A stretch of DNA of 64,000 nucleotides from Bacillota bacterium. GTDB lineage: Bacteria > Bacillota > Limnochordia > Limnochordales > Limnochordaceae. The stretch spans positions 22,483 to 86,482 of the forward strand of contig PIUA01000026.1 in the NCBI GenBank assembly GCA_017577405.1. The letters run 5' to 3'. A program made the position numbers and the translations under genes. The notes beneath the pieces are model-generated. The model saw only the letters and a program-made list of their open reading frames with translations, was not told the origin of the DNA and did not search any database. Of this stretch, positions 1 to 7,687 are shown piece by piece. Position 1 is the first letter of the stretch, and each line of letters starts with the position of its first letter.

Positions 1-302
1 GCTACGAGCTGGACGCCATCGCCGCCGTCATCCTCGGCGGGACCAGCCTGGCCGGCGGGCGGGGGAGCATCTTGGGGACGCTGGTGGGCGCGCTCATCAT
101 GGGCGTCCTGGACAACGGCCTCAACCTGATGAACGTTTCCCCCTTCTACCAAGAGGTGGCCAAGGGCCTGGTCATCCTGGGGGCGGTCCTCCTCGACTGG
201 GCCCTCCACCGGGCGGGCGCGCTGGGCCTCCGCCCGGCCGCCAAGGAGACGGCTCCGGGCGAAGGAAGCGGGCCCGACCCATCCGCGCTGGCCAGCCACT
301 AG
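1..302 (+). CDS. rbsC: Ribose-type ABC transporter permease, C-terminal part (cut by window edge)
   Basis: The frame is open from base 3 to a TAG at 300-302, so only the last ~100 residues are present. They include the RbsC-family signature [11 protein letters not shown] at about residues 11-21 of the visible part, followed by hydrophobic segments of the last membrane helices and a polar tail. The family forms the membrane channel of ribose/autoinducer-2 type importers (CUT2). rbsD starts 14 bases after the stop and rbsB follows, so this is the end of a ribose-type operon. The ATPase must lie outside the window. The sugar could be another pentose or hexose. Confidence 0.9.
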   Translation, partial: YELDAIAAVILGGTSLAGGRGSILGTLVGALIMGVLDNGLNLMNVSPFYQEVAKGLVILGAVLLDWALHRAGALGLRPAAKETAPGEGSGPDPSALASH

Positions 303-316
303 GAGGCGATGGAACC

Positions 317-721
317 ATGCGGCGTCAGGGGATCCTCCATCCCCAGATCAGTCGGATCATCAGCGAGATGGGCCATACCGACGGGCTGGTCGTGGCCGAT
401 GCGGGGCTGCCCATCCCCAAAGGCGTGGAGCGGGTGGACCTGGCCTTCCTGCCGGGTGTCCCCTCGTTCCTGACGGTCCTGGACGGAATCCTGGCCGAGC
501 TGAGCATCGAGGGCGCCCTCCTCGCCCAGGAGATCCAAGAGGCCAACCCGACGCTCTGGCGGGAGGTGCAAAGCCGGCTCCAGGTCCCCATCGAGTACGT
601 GCCCCACCAACGGTTCAAGGAGCGGCTCCCTTCGGTGCGGGCCGTCATCCGGACGGGGGAGTGCACGCCCTATGCCAATGTGATCCTCTTCTCCAGCACC
701 CAGGGGATCTTCCCCGGCTGA
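317..721 (+). CDS. rbsD: D-ribose pyranase RbsD
   Basis: 134 residues, close to the usual 131-139 of RbsD. The protein opens with MRRQGILHPQISRIISEMGH. It carries the family landmarks GHTDGLVVADAGLPIP (about residues 19-34, including the catalytic His) and GECTPYANVIL near the C-terminus. RbsD is cytoplasmic and interconverts beta-pyranose and beta-furanose forms of ribose so that ribokinase can act on the sugar. The start is an ATG shortly after the GGAGG at 302-306. It lies between the permease and the binding protein, which supports ribose as the transported sugar. No ribokinase is visible in this part of the operon. Confidence 0.95.
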   Translation: MRRQGILHPQISRIISEMGHTDGLVVADAGLPIPKGVERVDLAFLPGVPSFLTVLDGILAELSIEGALLAQEIQEANPTLWREVQSRLQVPIEYVPHQRFKERLPSVRAVIRTGECTPYANVILFSSTQGIFPG

Positions 722-834
722 CCGGGCGCTGCCCGGCTGCGGTGCGGCCCCCCGGTTGGGTGGAGCCGGGCCCGCCGGCGAGGCCGCGGGCCCGGGAGTC
801 GCCCGGCGCAGCCAGGGACTCTGGGGACGCTTGC

Positions 835-846
835 AAAGGAGGTGAT
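835..846 (+). promoter_or_regulatory. Twelve-base perfect anti-16S (Shine-Dalgarno) sequence without a well-placed start codon
   Basis: AAAGGAGGTGAT is fully complementary to the 3' end of 16S rRNA. It lies about 100 bases before rbsB, which has its own AGGAGG at 931-936. The only ATG in reach (845) overlaps the motif and would give a 31-codon frame ending at the rbsB ribosome site. It may act as a ribosome-parking mRNA stabiliser of the STAB-SD kind known from Bacillus, or may have served a lost leader peptide. The rest of 722-943 is GC-rich with no other gene seen. Confidence 0.4.
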
Positions 847-943
847 GCGGGGCATCCATCCTGCGTGCGGCGTTGGGCCGCCTCCCTCATGTCGTGTCGT
901 TGAGGGCATCAGGCTGAAGCATCACCATCGAGGAGGGTGAACG

Positions 944-1825
944 GTGAGAAGAAGCTGGATCGTCCCTGTTCTGCTGGTGGCGTTCTTCTTGAGCTCGACG
1001 GCGGCGGCGTGGGCCCAGACCATCGGGCTCTCCATCTCGACCCTGAACAACCCCTTCTTCGTGGACCTGCGGGATGGGGCCCAGGCGGCCGCCCAGAAGG
1101 CAGGCGTCCGGCTGGTGGTCGGCGACGCGCAGGACGACCCCGCCCGGCAGCTGGCTGACATCGAGAACTTCATCGTCCAGGGCGTGGACCTGATCATCGT
1201 CAACCCCACCGACTCGTCGGCGGTGGTCCCCGCCATCCTCCAGGCCAACGCCGCGGGCATCCCCGTCATCACCGTCGACCGGGGTACTGACGATGGCGAG
1301 GTGGTCTCCCACATCGCCTCCGACAACGTGGCCGGTGGCCGGATGGCTGGCGAGTACATCGTCGAGCAGCTGGGCGGTAGCGGCAAAGTGGTGGAGCTCG
1401 TGGGCATCCCCGGCGCGTCGGCCGCCCGGGATCGGGGCCAGGGCTTCAATGAGGTGATCGGCCAGCACGCCGGCATCCAGGTGGTCGCCCGCCAGACGGC
1501 CAACTTCGACCGGGCCCAGGGCCTGTCGGTGATGGAGAACATCCTCCAGGCCCAGCCCGAGATCGACGCGGTCTTCGCCCACAACGACGAGATGGCCCTG
1601 GGTGCTCTGACGGCCATCGAGGCGTCGGGCCGGAAGATCATGGTGGTGGGCTTCGACGCCACCGACGATGCGGTCCGGGCGGTGGAGGAGGGCCGGATGG
1701 CGGCCACGGTGGCCCAGCAGCCCATTCTGATGGGCGAGCTGGCCGTCCAGACGGCCATCGCGTACCTCCAGGGCCAGGCGGTGGACCCCTTCATCCCCGT
1801 GCCCTTGATGCTGGTGACCAAGTAG
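944..1825 (+). CDS. rbsB: Ribose-type periplasmic/lipid-anchored sugar-binding protein
   Basis: 293 residues with a Sec signal (about residues 1-26, basic MRR, hydrophobic core, cleavage near AWAQ). A type I periplasmic-binding fold follows: LSISTLNNPFF at the start of the mature protein, DLIIVNPTDSSAVVPA, GIPVITVDRG, and the hinge region FAHNDEMALGA. These are RbsB hallmarks. It captures the sugar outside the cell for the RbsC/RbsA importer. The start is GTG at 944, seven bases after AGGAGG (931-936). It is the last gene of the rbs operon and is followed by a strong hairpin terminator. Confidence 0.93.
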   Translation: MRRSWIVPVLLVAFFLSSTAAAWAQTIGLSISTLNNPFFVDLRDGAQAAAQKAGVRLVVGDAQDDPARQLADIENFIVQGVDLIIVNPTDSSAVVPAILQANAAGIPVITVDRGTDDGEVVSHIASDNVAGGRMAGEYIVEQLGGSGKVVELVGIPGASAARDRGQGFNEVIGQHAGIQVVARQTANFDRAQGLSVMENILQAQPEIDAVFAHNDEMALGALTAIEASGRKIMVVGFDATDDAVRAVEEGRMAATVAQQPILMGELAVQTAIAYLQGQAVDPFIPVPLMLVTK

Positions 1826-1896
1826 TCCCGCGCTGCCCGCCTCGGTTGGCCGAGGCGGCGGTCCCAGCAGGAAAGGCGCCTCACCGTGCGAAATAT

Positions 1897-1930
1897 GGGC
1901 CGGGCCCTTCGGGGGGCCCGGCCCTTCTTC
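1897..1930 (+). terminator. Rho-independent terminator after rbsB
   Basis: GGGCCGGGCCC (1897-1907) pairs with GGGCCCGGCCC (1914-1924), an 11-base perfect GC stem, and is followed by TTCTTCC. It closes the rbs operon. The 330-base gap 1826-2155 holds this hairpin and the operator-like palindrome at 2081-2098; no gene is seen in it. Confidence 0.75.
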
Positions 1931-2080
1931 CGGGGGCTCCTTCCCGGGCGCCCTGGGGCCGTGCCTCGCCTGGTCCCTGCCCCACCGTGCTCCTCCCGGG
2001 CTTGCAGGCCTTTCCTTCACCAGAGGCTTCTGCCAGAGAGGAAATGAGAGGAGTCGCGTTCTGGGGCTCGAAGACTTTAA

Positions 2081-2098
2081 TTGTGAACGTGCTCACAT
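2081..2098. promoter_or_regulatory. Rex- or CRP-type operator before fixABCX
   Basis: TTGTGAACGTGCTCACAT is nearly symmetrical. TGTGAAC-GTG-CTCACA differs in one specified base from the actinobacterial Rex consensus TGTGAACnnnTTCACA. TGTGA-n6-TCACA also fits the CRP core exactly. The site is about 58 bases before the first fix gene in an otherwise AT-richer stretch. Because the operon handles NADH electrons, the NADH/NAD sensor Rex is the more attractive regulator. This is inference from the motif alone. Confidence 0.55.
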
Positions 2099-2155
2099 TC
2101 TTGTTCCTTCGGTGCACCCCTCGTAAGCTCACCAGCCTGGAAAGGATGAGCTTTT

Positions 2156-3082
2156 TTGCATGTTGTCGTCTGTGTCAAGCAGGTCCCCGATAGCCGGGAG
2201 ATCCGTATCGACCCGGTGACCAACACCCTGATCCGGGAGGGCGTGCCGTCCATCGTCAACGTCTTCGACCTCCACGGGGTCGAAGAGGCGGTCCGGATCA
2301 AGGAGCAGTTCCCTGGCACCCGGGTGACGGTGGTCAGCATGGGGCCCAAGTCGGCGGTGGCCGCCTTGCGGGAGTGCATCTCCCTGGGCGCGGATGAGGC
2401 GGTGCTGGTCAGCGACCGGGCCTTCGCCGGGGCGGACACCCTGGCCACGTCCTACGTGCTCTCCGAGGCCATCCGCAAGGTGGCGGACCAGTGGGGGCCC
2501 GTGGATCTGGTCATCTGCGGCAAGCAGACCCTGGACGGCGACACGGGCCAGGTGGGGCCGGGGATCGCCACCCGTTTGAAGCTGGAGCAGCTCACCTACG
2601 TGGAGCGCATCCGCCAGATCGATCCTGAGGCCCGGCGGATCACCGTCGAGCGCCACCTGGAGGACGGTGTGGAGGTGGTGGAGACCGCCCTCCCCGCCCT
2701 GGTCACCGTGGTGGAGGGGATCAACCAGGTCCGCCGGGCCAGCATGCCCGGCATGCTGCGGGCCGTCCGGTACGAGCCCATCACCTGGACCGTCGACGAT
2801 TTCCCCGAGATCGACCGGACCCGGATCGGCCTCAAGGGGTCTCCCACGGTGGTGGGGAAGGCGTGGGTCCCTGAGCCCGTCAGCCGGGCGGGCGAGACCT
2901 TGACGGGCCAGGACGGCGAGGAGGGCCCGGGCACGCCCGCCGAGGTGGCCCGCCAGCTCTTCGACCGGCTCCTGGCCACGGAGCTGCCGGCCCAGATCGG
3001 CTGGGCGGTGGCCCCGGTTCCGGCCGGCGATGGGGGCGCCGGCACGCCCGATGGGAGCCCGGTGAATGGGGGTGTTGCGTGA
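2156..3082 (+). CDS. fixA: Electron transfer flavoprotein beta subunit, FixA type
   Basis: 308 residues. It opens MHVVVCVKQVPDSREIRIDP with the ETF-beta CVKQVPD motif, then GVEEAVRIKE, SMGPK, LGADEAVLVSD and GKQTLDGDTGQVGP, the AMP/FAD-binding region of the bifurcating (group 2) ETFs. The start is a TTG with GGAAAGGATG just upstream; no ATG fits better. FixA pairs with FixB as the cytoplasmic ETF that takes two electrons from NADH and splits them between ferredoxin and quinone through FixC and FixX. It is somewhat longer than the usual ~260-290 residues because of a Gly/Pro-rich tail (about 240-308). Its end overlaps fixB. Confidence 0.92.
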   Translation: MHVVVCVKQVPDSREIRIDPVTNTLIREGVPSIVNVFDLHGVEEAVRIKEQFPGTRVTVVSMGPKSAVAALRECISLGADEAVLVSDRAFAGADTLATSYVLSEAIRKVADQWGPVDLVICGKQTLDGDTGQVGPGIATRLKLEQLTYVERIRQIDPEARRITVERHLEDGVEVVETALPALVTVVEGINQVRRASMPGMLRAVRYEPITWTVDDFPEIDRTRIGLKGSPTVVGKAWVPEPVSRAGETLTGQDGEEGPGTPAEVARQLFDRLLATELPAQIGWAVAPVPAGDGGAGTPDGSPVNGGVA

Positions 3083-4140
3083 TGGCCAAGGGGAAAGCCC
3101 AAGAGGTGCAGGTTCCCACGGACCACGAAGGGGTTTTGATCATCGTTGAGCAGCACGGCGGCCAGGCCAAGAGCGTGAGCTGGCAGCTCCTCGGCCAGGG
3201 CCGGCGGATCGCCGACAAGCTGGGGACCCGGCTCATGGCCCTGGTCATGGGACATCAGGTGGAAGAGGTGGCCCAGGAGGCCATCGCCTACGGCGCCGAC
3301 GTGGTCTACCTGGCCGACGATCCTGTCCTGGAGCAGTACCGGACCCAGCCCTACGCCCACACGGCCGTCGAGGTGATCCGGGAGGCCAAGCCTGAGATCT
3401 GCCTGGTGGGCGCCACCTACACCGGCCGGGACCTGGCCGGGGCCATCGCCACCCTGGTGGAGACGGGCCTCACCGCCGACTGCACCCAGATCGACGTGGA
3501 GCCGCCACCGTCCCGCCTCCTTCTGGCCAGCCGGCCGGCCATGGGCGAGAAGCTGATGGCGACCATCCTCTGCAAGCAGCGCCGGCCTCAGATGGCCACC
3601 GCCCGCCCGGGGGTCTTCGAGGCTCTGCCCAAGGACCCGTCCAGGCAGGGTGAGCTGGTGCGGGTGCCGGTCACCATCCGGGAAGAGGAGATCGCGGCCC
3701 GGGTGCTCGAGTTCATCCGGGATCCCAACCGGGTCAACTTGGAGGACGCCCCCGTCATCGTGGCCGGCGGCATGGGCATGGGCGGCCCCGAGGGCTTCGA
3801 GATGCTCCGGGAGCTGGCCCGGCTCCTGGGCGGCGAGGTGGGCGCCACCCGGCCGGCGGTGGATGCCGGTTGGATCGACCGGGCGCACCAGATCGGCCAG
3901 ACGGGCCAGACCGTCCGGCCCAAGCTCTACATCGCCTGCGGCATCAGCGGCGCGGTCCAGCACGTGGTGGGCATGGAGGGGAGCCAGGTGATCGTCGCCA
4001 TCAACCAAGATCCCGACGCCCCCATCTTCCAGGTGGCCGACTACCGGATCGTGGGCGACGTCCACCAGATCGTCCCGGCCTTGATCGAGGAGGCCCGCCG
4101 GCGGGCGCTGGTGGGAGAGGAGGCGGTGGCGCGTGGCTAA
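3082..4140 (+). CDS. fixB: Electron transfer flavoprotein alpha subunit, FixB type
   Basis: About 352 residues. The N-terminal ETF domain reads [20 protein letters not shown] and [10 protein letters not shown]. The C-terminal FAD domain has [25 protein letters not shown], the GQTGQTV loop and [14 protein letters not shown], then [19 protein letters not shown]. These are textbook ETF-alpha landmarks, so the FAD site looks intact. Two in-frame starts, GTG 3079 and ATG 3082, overlap the fixA stop; ATG 3082 is better spaced from GGGGGTG. No N-terminal ferredoxin domain is present. It works as a heterodimer with FixA. Confidence 0.92.
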   Translation: MAKGKAQEVQVPTDHEGVLIIVEQHGGQAKSVSWQLLGQGRRIADKLGTRLMALVMGHQVEEVAQEAIAYGADVVYLADDPVLEQYRTQPYAHTAVEVIREAKPEICLVGATYTGRDLAGAIATLVETGLTADCTQIDVEPPPSRLLLASRPAMGEKLMATILCKQRRPQMATARPGVFEALPKDPSRQGELVRVPVTIREEEIAARVLEFIRDPNRVNLEDAPVIVAGGMGMGGPEGFEMLRELARLLGGEVGATRPAVDAGWIDRAHQIGQTGQTVRPKLYIACGISGAVQHVVGMEGSQVIVAINQDPDAPIFQVADYRIVGDVHQIVPALIEEARRRALVGEEAVARG

Positions 4141-5452
4141 GGAGCACTTCGATGCGGTGGTGGTCGGCGCCGGGCCAGCAGGGGCGGCGGCCGCCTACAC
4201 CATGGCCAAGGCCGGCCTGTCCGTCGTCCTGCTGGACCGGGGCGAGTTCCCCGGGGCCAAGAACATGTTCGGCGGGATCATCTACCGCCACGAGCTGGAG
4301 GAGCTCATCCCCGGGTGCACCCAGGAGCGGACCTTCCCCGTCGAACGGCACATCACCGAGCAGCGGTACTGGCTCTTGGGGCCCGAATCGGTGGTCTCCA
4401 TCGGGCACAAGCACGAGCGGTTCAACAGTGAGCCGTACAACGCCTGGAGCACCTTCCGGGTCAAGTTCGACCCGTGGCTGGCGGGCAAGGCGGAAGAGGC
4501 CGGGGCCCTTCCCATCTACCAGACGGTCGCCACGGGGCTGATCCGGGACCGCTCGGGTCGGGTCATCGGCGTCCACACCGACCGGGAGGACGGCGACCTC
4601 TACGCGGACGTGGTGGTCATCGCCGACGGGGTGAACAGCCTCCTCGCGGAGGAGCTGGGGGTCCACCGGACCTGGCGGCCCGATGAGGTGAGCCTGGCCG
4701 TCAAGGAAGTGATCGCCCTCCCCCGGGAGACCATCGAAGAGCGCTTCAACCTCGAGGGCCGAGAAGGGACCACCATCGAGTTCCTGGGCGCCACCAGCCA
4801 GGGCATGACCGGACTGGGCTTCCTCTACACCAACCGGGAGAGCATCTCCCTCGGCATCGGCGTCATGGTGAGCGACCTGATGCGGAGCGGGGTGAAGCCC
4901 TACGAGCTCTTGGAGTCGGTGAAGGCCCACCCCATGATCCGGCGCCTCATCAAGGGCGGCGAGACCAAGGAGTACTCGGCCCACATGATCCCCGAGGGGG
5001 CCTGGCGGTCCATGCCCAAGCTGGCCGGCGACGGCTGGGTGATCTGCGGCGACGCGGCCCAGATGGTCAACTTCGTCCACCGGGAGGGGACCAACCTGGC
5101 CATGGCCTCGGGCCGGATGGCCGGCGAGACCATCGTCGAGGCCAAGGCCAACGGGGACCTGAGCGCCCAGGCCCTGGCCGCCTACGAGCGGCGGGTCCGG
5201 GAGTCCTTCGTCGGCAAGGATCTGAAGAAGATCCAGCGGATGCCCGAGTTCCTGGCCAGCCAGGACCCCAAGCAGCTCTTCGACGGGCTGATCGGGGCCC
5301 TCAACGAGGCGGCCTTCCGCTTCTTCACCGTGGACAGCCGGCCCAAGGCCCAGACCCACAAGGAGATCATGCAGGACCTGATCCAAGCGGCGGGCGGCCC
5401 CGGCGGCCTCCTGAGGCTCGCTTGGCGAGGATGGAGGGCGATCAACGGATGA
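4133..5452 (+). CDS. fixC: FixC flavoprotein, ETF-quinone oxidoreductase
   Basis: 439 residues, normal for FixC (~430). The N-terminal dinucleotide-binding motif VGAGPAGAAAA (about residues 11-21) binds FAD. DRGEFPGAKNMFGGIIY and the FAD-site motif GDGWVICGDAAQMVN (about 300) follow. FixC takes electrons from FixAB and reduces membrane quinone; it lacks the fused ferredoxin domain of eukaryotic ETF-QO, which is supplied by FixX. The start is GTG 4133, overlapping the end of fixB, after GAGGAGG. It ends in ATGA with fixX, which implies coupled translation. Confidence 0.93.
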   Translation: MAKEHFDAVVVGAGPAGAAAAYTMAKAGLSVVLLDRGEFPGAKNMFGGIIYRHELEELIPGCTQERTFPVERHITEQRYWLLGPESVVSIGHKHERFNSEPYNAWSTFRVKFDPWLAGKAEEAGALPIYQTVATGLIRDRSGRVIGVHTDREDGDLYADVVVIADGVNSLLAEELGVHRTWRPDEVSLAVKEVIALPRETIEERFNLEGREGTTIEFLGATSQGMTGLGFLYTNRESISLGIGVMVSDLMRSGVKPYELLESVKAHPMIRRLIKGGETKEYSAHMIPEGAWRSMPKLAGDGWVICGDAAQMVNFVHREGTNLAMASGRMAGETIVEAKANGDLSAQALAAYERRVRESFVGKDLKKIQRMPEFLASQDPKQLFDGLIGALNEAAFRFFTVDSRPKAQTHKEIMQDLIQAAGGPGGLLRLAWRGWRAING

Positions 5453-5769
5453 GCGTGCAGACTCAGAATGGGAAGCAGGCGGCCCCGGTGACGGTCAACC
5501 TGGAGGCCAAGCTCTTCACCATCCGCTACAAGGCGGACACCGCCCCCCACCTGGCCATCCGGGACCAGGCCGTCTGCGCCGCCTGCGAGCGGCCCTGTGA
5601 AACCTTCTGCCCCGCCCGGGTCTACGAGTGGCAGGCAGGCGAGGGACGGATGCATGTAGCCTTCGAGAACTGCCTGGAGTGCGGCACCTGCCGGATCGCC
5701 TGCCCCCACCAGAACATCGACTGGCGCTACCCGACGGGCGGGACGGGCATCGCCTACCGGTACGGCTGA
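5449..5769 (+). CDS. fixX: FixX ferredoxin-like protein with two Cys4 clusters
   Basis: The ATG at 5449 overlaps the fixC stop (ATGA) and has GGAGGG at 5433-5438, giving 106 residues. Eight cysteines form two sets, C43/C46/C50/C54 and C75/C78/C81/C85, the second within CLECGTCRIACP. They are likely ligands of two [4Fe-4S] clusters that link FixC to ferredoxin or quinone. The C-terminus ends GTGIAYRYG as in FixX. The full fixABCX set is therefore present. No nif gene is in view, so a role in redox balancing (NADH-dependent ferredoxin reduction) is as likely as nitrogen fixation. Confidence 0.92.
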   Translation: MSVQTQNGKQAAPVTVNLEAKLFTIRYKADTAPHLAIRDQAVCAACERPCETFCPARVYEWQAGEGRMHVAFENCLECGTCRIACPHQNIDWRYPTGGTGIAYRYG

Positions 5770-5813
5770 GGCCTCCCGGGCGGCGCCTCCCAAAGGCCAC
5801 AGCACAAGCAGCC

Positions 5814-5856
5814 ACGGCCAGGCCGGGCCCCATCGGGGCGGGCCTGGCCGTTCGTC
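5814..5856 (+). terminator. Terminator after fixABCX
   Basis: ACGGCCAGGCC (5814-5824) pairs with GGCCTGGCCGT (5841-5851), and the inner bases GGGCCC and GGGGC extend the stem. TTCGTCT follows. It separates the fix operon from the recombinase fragment. Confidence 0.65.
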
Positions 5857-5898
5857 TCCCGGGGAGGATCCCGGCCCCTGGCAGCGAATTCCAAATCC

Positions 5899-5951
5899 AT
5901 CCGTTCGTCCATCCGTTTCCAAGGGCTATCCGTTTCCGATGGACATCCGTT
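5899..5951 (+). repeat. Four short direct repeats ATCCGTT, iteron-like
   Basis: ATCCGTT occurs at 5899, 5911, 5928 and 5945, spaced 12, 17 and 17 bases. Two copies extend to ATCCGTTTCC and a third reads ATCCGTTCC. The block is AT-richer than its surroundings and lies about 95 bases before the recombinase-like frame. It could be arm-type binding sites for an integrase, an operator, or the remains of an attachment region. No function is proven. Confidence 0.5.
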
Positions 5952-6045
5952 CCAGACCGTCTGCCCAGGGGGAGCCAAGGAGGCGATTCCCCTGGCTCAA
6001 CCTGTCCTCCGAGGCCGCCCGCTCAGGGCCCGCCGCCCCGCTCTG

Positions 6046-6852
6046 GTGGACGCGGTCGCCGACTTTCTCATCCACCTCCGGCTCGAGCGCCAGGCCAGCC
6101 CCAACACCCTGCGGGCCTACCAGCGGGATCTCCGGAGCTTCTGCCGGTTCCTCTCCGAACGGGGCGCGGAGCCCCTGGCCACCTCGCCCGAGGCCATCCA
6201 CCGGCCCGATGTCCGGGCCTACCTGGTCTACCTCCGCCGGGAGCGGGCCCTCCGGCCGAACTCCATCGCCCGGCACCTGGCCTGTCTGCGCTCCTTCTTC
6301 CGCTTCCTCCAGCAGGACCCTGGCTGGCGTCTCCCCCACGACCCAACGGCGGGGCTGGTTCAGCCCCGGCCCGCCCACCAGCCGGCCCCTGGCCTCTCCC
6401 CTGCGGCGGTGGAGGGGCTCCTGGCCGCCTGCCAGCGCCTCTCCCCCTACCCCTGGCGGGACCGGAGCGCGCTCCAGCTGGTGGCGGCCACCGGCTGCCG
6501 GATCAGCCAGCTGGTCCAGATCACCTTAGGCGACCTGGCCCCTAACGAGCCCCGCCTCAGCCTCCCCGGGCCGCGGGAGCCGCGGGTGGTGCCCTTAGAC
6601 GGCCACACCCTCCGGGTGCTCCGGCGCTACCTCCAGCGGGAGCGACCCCAGCTCGCGGCGGCCGGTCGGCTGAGCCATGACGCCCCCCACGGCCCCCTCT
6701 TCCTGAGCGCCCGGGGCGCCGCCCTGAGTGCGGCCAGCCTGGAACGCCTCTTCCGGCGAGCGTGGGTGGAGGCAGGCCTTCCTCCGCCCGTCTCCATCCA
6801 GGCCCTGCGCCGGAGCGCCTGGCGGGCCCAGGCGAGCCGGCGCGCCCCATGA
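6046..6852 (+). pseudogene. Degenerate tyrosine recombinase (XerC/XerD-like), C-terminus lost
   Basis: 268 residues from a GTG at 6046. The N-terminal SAM-like DNA-binding domain is clear (QASPNTLRAYQRDLRSFCRFL, about 17-37, and NSIARHLACLRSFFRFL). The catalytic domain keeps Arg152 in GCRISQLV. The usual HxLRH box has become QALRR (252-256), the beta-hairpin Lys region reads PREPRVVPL, and the frame ends before any catalytic Tyr. Full XerC/D proteins are ~300 residues. No downstream frame restores the missing end. It should be unable to cleave DNA; it could still bind DNA or be a dead integrase. Confidence 0.7.
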
Positions 6853-6873
6853 CCCTTTCGGGCTGGTTGAGTG

Positions 6874-6963
6874 GGACATATGTCCTTTCCTCTTCGGGAA
6901 CTTCGTCCCTTTCGTTCAGCATTCTTCCTGATGAGAATGAGAATGGTCCTTATTTCACGGACC
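6874..6963. promoter_or_regulatory. Palindrome-rich control region before the oxidase module
   Basis: Three inverted repeats lie in this AT-richer stretch. GGACATATGTCC (6874-6885) is a perfect 12-base palindrome. CATTCT (6920-6925) pairs with AGAATG (6934-6939). GGTCC (6945-6949) pairs with GGACC (6959-6963). No clear -35/-10 pair was seen. The position, just ahead of the SCO gene, suggests binding sites for a respiratory, copper or metal regulator. ATGAGAATGAGAATG is only loosely reminiscent of a Fur box. Confidence 0.4.
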
Positions 6964-7022
6964 AAGACCCTTCTGGACGGCCCGTGCTTGGGCCGGGCTG
7001 TCCGGTTCTGGTGCCGTCGGGG

Positions 7023-7673
7023 GTGCTGGCAACGAAGCAGCGGGCCGTTCTTCTCGTCGCTCTCCTCGTCGCAGCCTTCGCGGTGGGAGTGGGGTTGGTC
7101 GGCCGCCTGGCCGGCGGAGCCTTTTTCAGCACAACATCCCCAGGGGCCGCGGCTGGCTTTGCCGGACGGGTGATCGATCCCCCACTCCCTGCCCCCGACT
7201 TCACCGTCATCGACCACCATCAACGGCCCTTCAGCCTTAGCGGCCACCGGGGGCAGGTGGTCGTTCTTTTCTTCGGGTACACCAACTGTCCCGACGTCTG
7301 CCCGGCCACCCTGGGCCAGTTCAAACGGGTGAAGCTCTTGCTGGAGGAGCAGGCCGAGCACGTCCAGTTCGCCTTTGTCACCGTCGATCCCGAATTCGAC
7401 ACCCCCCAGCGCCTCGCCGCCTACATCGGCCCCGTCGATTCGGACTTCCTCGGCCTCTGGGCAAGACCGGACGAGCTGGAGCCCATCCTGCGCGCCTACG
7501 GGGTCTATGTGGAGAAGACCCCCGCGGAGGAGTCGCCCACCGGGTACTGGATCACCCACACCTCCTCCAGCTACGTCATTGACGGCGAGGGCCAGCTGCG
7601 GCTGCAGCTGCCCTTCGGCACCCCGCCCGAGGCGGTGGCCAGTGACTTGCGGCGGCTGATCGCCGAGCTTTGA
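7023..7673 (+). CDS. SCO1/SenC copper chaperone for cytochrome oxidase
   Basis: About 216 residues from GTG 7023 (GTG 7011 is an alternative; neither has a strong ribosome site). One N-terminal membrane anchor (about 8-28) is followed by a thioredoxin-fold domain. It has the copper-binding CPDVC (Cys89/Cys93) after VVLFFGYTN, the SCO motif VTVDPEFDTPQRL (about 119-131), and the third ligand His179 in YWITHTS. SCO proteins deliver copper to the CuA site of subunit II or keep its cysteines reduced. It opens an operon-like row that ends with a CuA oxidase, matching that role. Confidence 0.9.
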   Translation: MLATKQRAVLLVALLVAAFAVGVGLVGRLAGGAFFSTTSPGAAAGFAGRVIDPPLPAPDFTVIDHHQRPFSLSGHRGQVVVLFFGYTNCPDVCPATLGQFKRVKLLLEEQAEHVQFAFVTVDPEFDTPQRLAAYIGPVDSDFLGLWARPDELEPILRAYGVYVEKTPAEESPTGYWITHTSSSYVIDGEGQLRLQLPFGTPPEAVASDLRRLIAEL

Positions 7674-7687
7674 GGAGGGTGGAGCTC

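Noticed and set aside
845..940. 31-codon leader peptide starting inside the 12-base anti-16S motif
   Set aside because: The ATG overlaps the Shine-Dalgarno, leaving no spacing for initiation; the motif is reported as a possible mRNA stabiliser instead.
1846..2193. 115-codon frame between rbsB and fixA
   Set aside because: It runs through the rbsB terminator, the operator and the fixA start, has no domain and lacks a ribosome site.
6931..6950. Fur box at the ATGAGAATGAGAATG stretch
   Set aside because: Similarity to the Fur consensus is only in one half and no iron gene is adjacent.
6853..7022. Frameshifted C-terminus restoring the tyrosine recombinase
   Set aside because: Neither of the other plus frames shows a catalytic Tyr region or HxxR box after 6852; the sequence is regulatory DNA and the start of the SCO gene.
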